From Pseudomonadota bacterium (lineage in GTDB: Bacteria; Pseudomonadota; Gammaproteobacteria; GRL18), in NCBI GenBank assembly GCA_030632745.1, contig DAOVUE010000143.1, forward strand, positions 1 through 5,438: a stretch of 5,438 nucleotides of DNA. Reading direction: 5' to 3'. Positions 1-5,438 of the stretch are shown piece after piece (within the stretch, counting starts at the first letter, position 1; each line of letters starts with the position of its first letter). The position numbers and the translations under genes were made by a program. The notes under the pieces are model-generated. The model made no database searches. It saw only the letters and a list, made by a program, of their open reading frames with translations, and had not been told where the DNA came from.

Positions 1-21
1 GGGGGGTGCGGGGGGGGAGGG
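1..21. other. G-homopolymer-like window edge, probable assembly artefact
   Basis: Nineteen of these 21 bases are G, with one TpGpC interruption and one A, whereas the following sequence is AT-rich. The run reads in frame with the gene that follows and would add only glycines and one cysteine, which fits no part of the AOR fold. Such G runs typically arise where two-colour Illumina reads lose signal at a contig end. It is therefore probably not genomic sequence, although a real G-rich tract cannot be excluded. Confidence 0.6.
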
Positions 22-1395
22 ATGGGCAGCCGCTTATTTCAGCAGCATAATATTATCGGCTGTTTATTTGGCGGAGACTGGGTTGATCCTCATAAACCCA
101 AGCCCCGTGATACCGATCCCTACTTTATAGAACACTTTGGTGATAAAGGTGTGAAAGTGGATAAAGCCGCTACGACTAAATATTACTATGATCCTAAAAT
201 AAAGACCGGTGGTACTTTCGGAGTCAATTTACACAATATTGGCGATATGTTGATGTCTTTCAATTATCGCAGTACTTCTGCCAGCAATGAACAGCGTTCA
301 CGTCAGCACAAAGACTTTATTGTTGATCATTATCTCAAGCAATATAATGAAGAAACCATTGAAACGAAGAGTTATGATCATTGTGGTGAGCCTTGTGCCA
401 CTGCCTGTAAAAAACTGCAGGGTAAGTACAAAAAGGATTATGAACCTTATCATGCTTTAGGTCCTCAGGTGGGTGTCTTTGATCAACGTGCTGCTGAAAT
501 ACTTAATGATCATGCCGATGCGATGGGTATGGATGCCATCCAGGTGGGCGGCACTCTGGCGTGGATTATGGAATGTGTTGCTCTTGATTTATTCCCTGCC
601 GAAACCTTTGGATTTCCTGATAAATCAGCAATGAAATTTCAGCAATTCACAGCAGATACAAAAGAGTTTGATTTAGTTACAGACAGTATGCGTAATGCAC
701 AATACGCTATTAAATTAATCAATAGCATACTCTTTGATGACAGAGCAGCCTTATTTCGTGAAGGCATTCGCCCCGCTGCGTATGAGCTTAATAAACGTTA
801 TCCGGAAACCCAGCCAATGGAATGTGCTGTGTTTTTATCCCATGGGGAAAAAGGGCACATGGTGCCTAATCAGTACTGGGTGCCCGGCATGGGCAGCCCC
901 ATGCCGATTATGGGTAAATATTATGTATTTTACGGTGGTGGATTTACTACTCCTGCTGAACTGGGACGTAAGAATGTTGAACGTATGGTGTATGAACTCA
1001 TTAATGATAATTGCGGCGTTTGCCGTTTTCACCGTCAGTGGTCAGAACCACTGAGCAGTAAAATTATCAATGATCGGTTTGGCCTGGATATCGACTTTAA
1101 AGAGTTCCATTATAAAATGGCACTGGAGATCAAGGAACATGAGCAGGGTAAATGTGTTCCCTGGGAAACCAAACGTATGGCGGAGTTGTTTTTTAACTAT
1201 TTAGAATACTGCAGCACGGGTGGTTCAGAAGATAATGCCTTATTCAGCTGGCAGCAGCATGATGATATGGAAATCACTGCTCAGGCTTTCTGGCAGGCTA
1301 TACGGGATGCACAGGAAATCGCGTTTAATGCCGGAGTCGATAATATTCCTGATTCCTTAACACCGGCTGAATATAAAAATAAAATAGACCAGTAG
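22..1395 (+). CDS. Aldehyde:ferredoxin oxidoreductase family protein, 5'-truncated
   Basis: This is the C-terminal part of a tungsten/molybdenum bis-pyranopterin oxidoreductase of the AOR family, cytoplasmic enzymes that typically interconvert aldehydes and carboxylic acids using ferredoxin or a partner electron-transfer subunit. Residue numbers count from the ATG at 22. C121, C125 and C129 form a CGEPCATAC cluster motif. A later DNCGVC (329-334) supplies the fourth 4Fe-4S ligand, probably C334, within the family's DxxG(L/V)C pterin-binding motif. GMDAIQVGG (169-177) matches the family's GMD-x-I...G segment. Full-length members have about 600 residues and the cluster cysteines lie near residue 290 in the Pyrococcus prototype, so roughly 165 N-terminal residues are missing. 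The frame is open to base 1 and the ATG at 22 is probably an internal methionine. The substrate cannot be predicted, and no ferredoxin-like or flavin partner subunit lies downstream. A terminator closes the unit at 1457-1492. Confidence 0.9.
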   Translation: MGSRLFQQHNIIGCLFGGDWVDPHKPKPRDTDPYFIEHFGDKGVKVDKAATTKYYYDPKIKTGGTFGVNLHNIGDMLMSFNYRSTSASNEQRSRQHKDFIVDHYLKQYNEETIETKSYDHCGEPCATACKKLQGKYKKDYEPYHALGPQVGVFDQRAAEILNDHADAMGMDAIQVGGTLAWIMECVALDLFPAETFGFPDKSAMKFQQFTADTKEFDLVTDSMRNAQYAIKLINSILFDDRAALFREGIRPAAYELNKRYPETQPMECAVFLSHGEKGHMVPNQYWVPGMGSPMPIMGKYYVFYGGGFTTPAELGRKNVERMVYELINDNCGVCRFHRQWSEPLSSKIINDRFGLDIDFKEFHYKMALEIKEHEQGKCVPWETKRMAELFFNYLEYCSTGGSEDNALFSWQQHDDMEITAQAFWQAIRDAQEIAFNAGVDNIPDSLTPAEYKNKIDQ

Positions 1396-1427
1396 AATAT
1401 AGGGAAGCAATAAAATTGTTCAGTTGC

Positions 1428-1455
1428 TTGTAATTTATATTGATTTCTTTATTAT
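1428..1455 (+). promoter_or_regulatory. Candidate sigma-70 promoter for the acyl-CoA synthetase gene
   Basis: TTGTAA at 1428-1433 (4 of 6 to the -35 consensus) and TATTAT at 1450-1455 (5 of 6 to the -10 consensus) are separated by 16 bases. Transcription would begin near 1462, inside the left arm of the terminator hairpin, so this transcript would lack the GGGA part of the stem and escape termination. No room for a promoter exists between the terminator and the GTG at 1513. The match is moderate and AT-rich DNA gives many chance hits. Confidence 0.3.
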
Positions 1456-1456
1456 G

Positions 1457-1492
1457 AGGGATACTTATGAGGTTTCATAAGTATCCCTTTTT
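1457..1492 (+). terminator. Intrinsic terminator after the AOR gene
   Basis: A perfect 13-bp inverted repeat (1458-1470 with 1475-1487, GGGATACTTATGA and its complement) encloses a 4-base GGTT loop. One further A-T pair (1457/1488) extends it, and TTTTT then TATATT follow directly. This is a textbook Rho-independent terminator for the AOR gene, whose stop codon is about 60 bases upstream. Its U-tract ends only about 20 bases before the next start codon. Confidence 0.85.
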
Positions 1493-1512
1493 ATATTGAC
1501 TAAGGTTTTCAA

Positions 1513-3339
1513 GTGACCATAAATTCTCATAATTCCTTAATTACTGTAGAACAAGCCGGAACATTAGATGGCCTGTTTTATGAAAGAACCATGCGCTCTT
1601 CTGATGAAGTGGCTTATATTCAATATAATAAGGCAACTAAGTCCTGGGATAAAACATCCTGGGACCGGATGGCTTCTGCTATAGGCAGATGGCAAAAAGC
1701 CATAGACGATGAAAATCTGGAAAATGGCGATCGAATCGCTATTCTAATGAAAAACTCTAAGGAATGGATTACAGCCGATCAGGCTGCTTTGGGTTTAGGC
1801 TTAGTGGTTGTTCCCCTTTATCTTGAAGACCGTCCTGATAATATAGCCTATATCTTAGAAGATTCTGCTGTTAAATTACTTTTTGTTCAGGATATCAGTC
1901 AGTGGAATCGTTTACGGGATAATTGCACAGATAATACTATTCTGCAGCGTGTCATACTTATTGATGCCACATCAGATAAAATTGAAAATGAATTTGATAG
2001 CGAAAATAATATCGTAACGACTATCGATCAATGGTTACCTGAAAATGGGCATGTGCTGCACAAAAGAAACGGGGATCCGCAGCAGTTAGCCACCATAGTC
2101 TATACCTCAGGGACCACGGGTAAACCTAAGGGTGTGATGCTCAGTCATAAAAACATATTGTCAATTGTGTACCCGACAGGTATCGGATTAAATGTTAAGT
2201 CCAGTGACCTGTTCCTGTCTTTTCTACCCATGTCTCATACCTTTGAACGAAGTCTTGGATATTATTTAACCACTATGGCCGGCTGCAGTGTGGCTTTTTC
2301 CCGTTCAGTGCAATTACTTGCTGATGATATGGTTACGCTCAAGCCGACTTTATTAATCTCTGTACCACGAATTTATGAACGTATTTATGCAAAAATTGAG
2401 ACGACCTTATTAAAAGGTTCTCCCATAAAACGGGCATTATTTAAACTGACTGTTTATGTAGGCTGGAAGCGTTTTTTATACCAGCAAAAGCGCTCACTGG
2501 TCTGTTTTTCCTGTCTTCTCTGGCCAGTGCTGAAAAAACTGGTGGCAGATAACGTGATGCAGAAATTCGGCGGTCGTTTAAGATTAGCTGCAACCGGTGG
2601 AGCAGCTATTCCTTTTCCAGTGGCAAAAACCTTTATAGGCCTCGGGTTGACACTTATTCAAGGCTATGGTCTGACGGAAACAAGTCCGGTGGCCAGTTTT
2701 AATCGCCTTGACGATAATGATCCCAATTCTATCGGACATCCCCTGGATGGCATTGAAATGAAAATTGGTGAAAATGATGAATTATTAATTAATAGTCCGG
2801 GTGTTATGCTGGGTTATTGGAATAATCATGCTGCCACTGCACAGGCTATTGATGCAGATGGCTGGTTTCATAGCGGAGATCAGGCTCGTATTGATGCAAA
2901 AACAGGGCATGTTTATATTACCGGTCGAATAAAAGATATTTTAATTATGTCTAATGGTGAGAAAATACCACCTACAGATATTGAAAATACCATCAGTATG
3001 GATCCTTTATTTGAGAATGCCTTATTACTGGGTGAGGGTGAGGCTTATTTATGCGCTGTTCTGGTATTAAATCCTGAACAGTGGGTACATCTCGCAGAAA
3101 AGAATAAATTAGATCCTTTCGATAAAGAAAATTTAAACAATAAAGCAGTCAATAGCCAGATAGTGCATCACCTGAGAACGGTTATGCATGATTTTCCAGC
3201 TTATGCCAAAATACGTAAAGTGATTTTAACTCTGGATCCCTGGACAATAAAGAGCGGGCTTTTAACTCCGACCTTAAAAGTCAAACGTGCAAAAGTAATC
3301 GATTTGTTTGAAAAAGAAATTAAACATTTATACTTTTAA
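1513..3339 (+). CDS. AMP-forming long-chain acyl-CoA synthetase (FAA1/COG1022 type)
   Basis: The 608-residue protein is an adenylate-forming enzyme that activates a fatty acid with ATP to acyl-AMP and then to acyl-CoA. The family's core motifs are all visible in order: P-loop VYTSGTTGKPKG (196-207), LPMSHTFERS (238-247), the adenine-binding GYGLTETSPV (384-393), GWFHSGD (450-456), the hinge and fatty-acid motif GRIKDILIMSNGEKIPPTDIE (471-491), and LTPTLKVKR (584-592) with the likely adenylation lysine K589. Length and the LPMSHTFER and PRIYERIYAKI segments point to the FAA1-like long-chain group rather than E. coli FadD. The GTG start is preceded by TAAGG (1501-1505) at 7 bases. An in-frame TAA at 1501 rules out any earlier start, and the first internal ATG would cut into conserved sequence. 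It is separated from the AOR gene by a terminator, so it is probably its own unit. Chain-length preference cannot be read from the sequence. No T-tract terminator follows; the repeat region begins 14 bases downstream. Confidence 0.93.
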   Translation: MTINSHNSLITVEQAGTLDGLFYERTMRSSDEVAYIQYNKATKSWDKTSWDRMASAIGRWQKAIDDENLENGDRIAILMKNSKEWITADQAALGLGLVVVPLYLEDRPDNIAYILEDSAVKLLFVQDISQWNRLRDNCTDNTILQRVILIDATSDKIENEFDSENNIVTTIDQWLPENGHVLHKRNGDPQQLATIVYTSGTTGKPKGVMLSHKNILSIVYPTGIGLNVKSSDLFLSFLPMSHTFERSLGYYLTTMAGCSVAFSRSVQLLADDMVTLKPTLLISVPRIYERIYAKIETTLLKGSPIKRALFKLTVYVGWKRFLYQQKRSLVCFSCLLWPVLKKLVADNVMQKFGGRLRLAATGGAAIPFPVAKTFIGLGLTLIQGYGLTETSPVASFNRLDDNDPNSIGHPLDGIEMKIGENDELLINSPGVMLGYWNNHAATAQAIDADGWFHSGDQARIDAKTGHVYITGRIKDILIMSNGEKIPPTDIENTISMDPLFENALLLGEGEAYLCAVLVLNPEQWVHLAEKNKLDPFDKENLNNKAVNSQIVHHLRTVMHDFPAYAKIRKVILTLDPWTIKSGLLTPTLKVKRAKVIDLFEKEIKHLYF

Positions 3340-3352
3340 TACTGCTTATTAA

Positions 3353-3624
3353 TAGGAGGTACTTGCAAAACTCCGTCATTCCCGCATTATTTTAGCGGGA
3401 ATCCATATTTATTGACTGTAAGTCTTTGATTTCTAGGTTCCTGCCTTCGCCAGTGAGACTTTGTTAGCTTGCTAACTCTTGTCGAACAAGTACTCTTGGG
3501 GTGCGCCAGTGAGACTTTGTTAGCTTGCTAACTCTTGTCGAACAAGTACTCTTGGGGTGCGCAGAACCTGCCCCTGGCGTATGCAGGGGAATGACGTATT
3601 GAGGAGTTTTACAAGTACCTCATA
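3353..3624. repeat. MITE-like inverted-repeat element 1, TA-flanked
   Basis: The outer terminal inverted repeats are 3356-3373 and 3604-3621 (GAGGTACTTGCAAAACTC and its complement), matching at 17 of 18 positions. Inside them a second inverted pair follows, CGTCATTCCC at 3374-3383 and GGGAATGACG at 3587-3596. A TA dinucleotide flanks each end (3353-3354 and 3623-3624), as expected for a Tc1/mariner/IS630-type insertion. The left part also forms a local hairpin (ATTCCCGC 3378-3385 with GCGGGAAT 3395-3402), and the right part another (CCCCTG 3571-3576 with CAGGGG 3584-3589). The CGTCATTCCCGC...GCGGGAATCCA core resembles a dispersed repeat found in many proteobacterial genomes. There is no transposase gene, so movement would need one encoded elsewhere. 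The element's exact ends are inferred from symmetry. Confidence 0.7.
3448..3559. repeat. Perfect 56-bp tandem duplication inside element 1
   Basis: Two identical 56-base units occupy 3448-3503 and 3504-3559, beginning CGCCAGTGAGAC and ending CTTGGGGTG; a third CGC follows and then the sequence diverges. Each unit contains two short palindromes: GTTAGC-TT-GCTAAC and CTTGT-CGA-ACAAG. The pair is enclosed by AGGTTC (3435-3440) and GAACCT (3564-3569), so the duplicated block sits at the tip of a possible stem. Absence of any difference between the copies indicates a recent duplication or active homogenisation. Only two directly adjoining copies exist, without spacers, so this is not a CRISPR. Confidence 0.95.
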
Positions 3625-3634
3625 GTACCTTAAC

Positions 3635-3798
3635 TAAGGGACTTGGCATTTATTAAAGTACCAACCTTGCTGGTTTATTTTACGCCATCTAAAGTTGCTG
3701 CTTTGGCCACATAGCTCACTATGCAACCAAAACAGCAACTTCAGAGGACAAAAAATCTCCTGCGCAATTTTGGTACTTGAATTTTTGCCAAGTCCCTA
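3635..3798. repeat. MITE-like long-hairpin element 2, TA-flanked
   Basis: The terminal inverted repeats are 3637-3664 and 3770-3797 (AGGGACTTGGC...AGTACCAA), identical at 24 of 28 positions. The centre is a second strong inverted repeat: 3692-3706 (AAGTTGCTGCTTTGG) pairs with 3727-3741 at 14 of 15 positions, and CATAG (3710-3714) with CTATG (3719-3723) closes the tip around a CTCA loop. The whole element can therefore fold into one long interrupted hairpin. TA dinucleotides lie at both ends (3635-3636, 3797-3798). There is no open reading frame of note. It starts 11 bases after element 1 and its terminal sequence differs, so it is probably a separate family, although both contain GTACTTG-like blocks. 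Confidence 0.75.
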
Positions 3799-3864
3799 AA
3801 AACTGTTAAATTTTTCCTATTCCTCTAAATGCGTTCAACATCTGGAGGAATAACTGTCCTGCTC

Positions 3865-3877
3865 ATAGCGGAGCTAT
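3865..3877 (+). promoter_or_regulatory. Shine-Dalgarno site in a hairpin before mreC
   Basis: ATAGC (3865-3869) and GCTAT (3873-3877) form a perfect 5-bp stem around the loop GGA. The Shine-Dalgarno core GGAG (3870-3873) therefore sits in the loop and first stem base. It lies 8 bases before the ATT at 3882, ideal spacing for initiation there. A stronger-looking GGAGG at 3844-3848 has no usable in-frame start at a suitable distance. The stem is short and its effect on translation is inferred only. Confidence 0.5.
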
Positions 3878-3881
3878 AACC

Positions 3882-4772
3882 ATTAAACAATTATTCGACG
3901 AAGATTCATCTTACCTGGCACGATTGATCTTTGTGACGGTCTTTTCCATCATTCTTTTGATCACCGATCATAAAACCAATATGCTCAATGGCATCCGCAG
4001 CATCTTCGGTTTTGTCATTTATCCTCTGCAAACCATAGCCAGCACACCTTCCGAGTTGAGTTTATGGGTGGAGGAAGAATTTCATTCTCATCAATCATTG
4101 ATCGATGAAAATGAAACTTACCGCACAGAAAATTTACTTCTGAAGGCACAACTGCAAAAATTCACTTCACTTCAGGCAGAAAATATCCGCCTGCGTTCAT
4201 TATTGAAATCATCACGGAAACTCAGTGATCAAATATTGATTGCAGAAACAATTACTGTGGATTTAGATCCCTATAAACGCCAGATAGTCATTAATAAGGG
4301 GCAACGAAGTGGTATTTATGCAGGTCAGCCTATTCTTGATGCCTATGGTATTATGGGACAAATCATTCATCCCGGTGGTCCCTCCAGTACAGCAATATTA
4401 ATTACCGATCCGTCTCATGCGATACCCGTACAAAATAATAGAAATGGGCTAAGAACTGTTTTATATGGTACCGGCTCTGCCAACCTTCTGGAAGTACAAA
4501 ATCTTCCCAATAATGCGGATATAGAAGTAGGAGATTTATTAATTACTTCAGGCCTGGGCGGACGTTTTCCGGAAGGTTATCCTGTCGCTGTGGTGAAAAA
4601 GATTAAACGCGATCCGGGACAACCCTTTGCTCAGATTATTGCCGAAGCCTCTGCACATTTAGAACAAAGCAGGGAAGTCTTATTAGTGATGAATAGTGAT
4701 AGAAAAATACCAAAGAATGATGCGCAGGAACACACTCAGACACAAAACAACACCAATGAGGCTGAGCAATAG
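3882..4772 (+). CDS. mreC: Rod-shape-determining protein MreC, probable ATT start
   Basis: MreC is an inner-membrane protein whose periplasmic part forms filaments that activate the PBP2/RodA elongation complex. Counting from the ATT at 3882 it has 297 codons including the stop. A short cytoplasmic N-terminus (KQLFDEDSSYLAR) precedes one membrane helix (about 15-28). A coiled coil follows (about 63-110, rich in E, L and Q), then the two beta-domain core with DPYKRQIVINKG (129-140) and the family block TSGLGGRFPEGYPVA (222-236), and a polar Q/N/E-rich tail. The only ATG/GTG/TTG at the N-terminus is TTG at 3924, which has no Shine-Dalgarno sequence and would begin at the membrane helix, removing the residues that align with the usual IFSRGPS-x-x-x-R leader. 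The frame upstream is open to a TAA at 3807 but contains no standard start, so ATT at 3882 is the best call. If TTG is used the protein has 282 residues. mreD starts on the very next base. mreB is not upstream. Confidence 0.92.
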   Translation: MKQLFDEDSSYLARLIFVTVFSIILLITDHKTNMLNGIRSIFGFVIYPLQTIASTPSELSLWVEEEFHSHQSLIDENETYRTENLLLKAQLQKFTSLQAENIRLRSLLKSSRKLSDQILIAETITVDLDPYKRQIVINKGQRSGIYAGQPILDAYGIMGQIIHPGGPSSTAILITDPSHAIPVQNNRNGLRTVLYGTGSANLLEVQNLPNNADIEVGDLLITSGLGGRFPEGYPVAVVKKIKRDPGQPFAQIIAEASAHLEQSREVLLVMNSDRKIPKNDAQEHTQTQNNTNEAEQ

Positions 4773-5264
4773 ATGAGCAATAAACCAGCCTACCATGGCG
4801 GCATTGTTATTTTAATCAGTTTTGCCATTGCCTTTATTCTAACTATGCTCCCCTTATCAGACAATATAAAAATATACCGTCCGGAATGGCTGACATTAGT
4901 TCTTATCTACTGGTGTGTGGCTCTACCGCATAGAATAGGTGTTTTTAGCGGCTGGTGTGTGGGATTTTTATTCGACATTCACTCCGGCAGCCTACTGGGA
5001 CAACATGCATTAACTCTTGCCATTATTGCCTATTTATCTTACAAATTACATGCGCGTATCCGGCTTTATCCTTTATTTCAGCAATCATTTATCATTTTAC
5101 TGCTGGTGGCTCTGTCTCAAATGCTGATTTTATGGATTAACGGCATTGCGGGTGAGACCTATGGAGACTGGTCCTACTGGATTCCCTCTTTAACCAGCAT
5201 GCTCATCTGGCCCTGGTTATTTTATTTAATGCGCAATATTCGACGTCTTTATGGTATTAACTAA
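4773..5264 (+). CDS. mreD: Rod-shape-determining protein MreD
   Basis: This 163-residue integral membrane protein belongs to the elongasome and works with MreC to regulate PBP2/RodA. Hydrophobic segments at about 10-28, 39-52, 56-68, 78-91, 105-122 and 136-152 fit the usual five to six membrane helices. The family signature is clear: RPEWLTLVLIYW (36-47), ALPHRIGVFSGWCVGFLFD (50-68), SGSLLGQHAL (71-80) and near the C-terminus WPWLFYLMRNIR (146-157), all close to the enterobacterial pattern in spacing and length. The ATG immediately follows the mreC stop codon with no gap, and GAGG at 4758-4761 inside the end of mreC can serve as ribosome site, so translation is probably coupled. Confidence 0.95.
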   Translation: MSNKPAYHGGIVILISFAIAFILTMLPLSDNIKIYRPEWLTLVLIYWCVALPHRIGVFSGWCVGFLFDIHSGSLLGQHALTLAIIAYLSYKLHARIRLYPLFQQSFIILLLVALSQMLILWINGIAGETYGDWSYWIPSLTSMLIWPWLFYLMRNIRRLYGIN

Positions 5265-5267
5265 GCA

Positions 5268-5438
5268 ATGAAAGAAAGGCATCGTTTAAAAAATCATTTT
5301 AGTGAACTGAGAATTTTTCATAACCGCAGTGTGGTGGCCATTGTTTTTACTCTGCTGCTGTTCAGCCTGTTAATTGTGCGTTTGTTTGTGCTGCAGATTA
5401 ATCAGCATGAGCACTTTACAACACTGTCACAAAATAAC
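5268..5438 (+). CDS. mrdA: Penicillin-binding protein 2, N-terminal part (cut by window end)
   Basis: Only the first 57 codons are present. They encode a short basic cytoplasmic stretch (MKERHRLKNHFSELRIFHNR), a single membrane anchor at about 22-42, and the start of the periplasmic part, LQINQHEHFTTLSQNN. The LxxLQI-x(6)-F-x-x-x-S-x-N pattern just after the helix matches the beginning of class B transpeptidase PBP2, the elongation-specific peptidoglycan transpeptidase. The position directly after mreD is the classic place of mrdA (pbpA). The ATG lies 3 bases beyond the mreD stop with no clear Shine-Dalgarno sequence, so translation is probably coupled to mreD. The gene is broken by the window end, not by mutation; the catalytic domain is not visible here. 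Confidence 0.88.
   Translation, partial: MKERHRLKNHFSELRIFHNRSVVAIVFTLLLFSLLIVRLFVLQINQHEHFTTLSQNN

Noticed and set aside
734..1054. Overlapping open frame on the + strand inside the AOR gene (and one on the - strand at 835-1032)
   Set aside because: Both lie wholly inside a gene with clear AOR family motifs, encode no recognisable protein, and are explained as shadow frames.
3378..3402. Terminator of the acyl-CoA synthetase gene
   Set aside because: The ATTCCCGC/GCGGGAAT hairpin has no T-tract after it and belongs to the dispersed repeat; it may still slow transcription, but the sequence does not show a terminator.
3448..3559. Short CRISPR array
   Set aside because: The two 56-base units adjoin directly without spacers and there are only two; no cas genes are present.
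3614..3630. Direct repeat AGTACCT at 3614-3620 and 3624-3630 as a target-site duplication
   Set aside because: One copy is part of the terminal repeat of element 1 and the two do not bracket either element, so a duplication on insertion is not supported.
3924..3926. TTG as the start of mreC
   Set aside because: It has no Shine-Dalgarno sequence at a suitable distance and would remove the cytoplasmic leader and the beginning of the membrane helix. It remains the fallback if ATT is not used.
4955..5140. Open frame inside mreD in another frame
   Set aside because: MreD is unmistakable in its own frame; the alternative product has no recognisable features or ribosome site.

Overview
The window comes from an AT-rich bacterial genome, most likely a gammaproteobacterium. 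The best evidence is the mreC-mreD-PBP2 cluster at the right end: its MreD carries the RPEW...ALPHR...GxxxGxxxDxxSGSxLG signature familiar from enterobacterial and related MreD proteins, and its MreC carries the TSGLGGRFPEGYPVA block. All genes lie on the + strand. The species cannot be fixed from the sequence alone.

Layout. Bases 1-21 are almost pure G and look like an assembly-edge artefact. Bases 22-1395 encode the C-terminal three quarters or so of an aldehyde:ferredoxin oxidoreductase (AOR) family protein, truncated by the window edge. A strong intrinsic terminator (1457-1492) follows. A GTG-started AMP-forming long-chain acyl-CoA synthetase occupies 1513-3339; its only plausible promoter overlaps the terminator of the gene before it. 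Bases 3340-3881 contain no credible protein gene. They hold two adjacent non-coding inverted-repeat elements, each ending at TA dinucleotides as Tc1/mariner/IS630-type MITEs do. The first (3353-3624) contains a perfect 56-bp tandem duplication; the second (3635-3798) can fold into one long imperfect hairpin.

From about 3882 the cell-shape operon runs mreC, mreD (directly abutting) and the first 57 codons of the penicillin-binding protein 2 gene (mrdA), which leaves the window. These three act together: MreC and MreD are membrane/periplasmic parts of the elongasome that link cytoplasmic MreB to the transpeptidase PBP2. mreB, normally directly upstream of mreC, is absent here and its place is taken by the repeat elements. 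mreC has no ATG, GTG or TTG that would retain its expected N-terminus. The best start is an ATT codon preceded by a Shine-Dalgarno sequence that sits in the loop of a small hairpin.

I see no clear new defence or mobile system. The most noteworthy points are the non-canonical mreC start, the mre operon cut off from mreB at a repeat-rich junction, the nested repeat architecture, and the terminator/promoter overlap.
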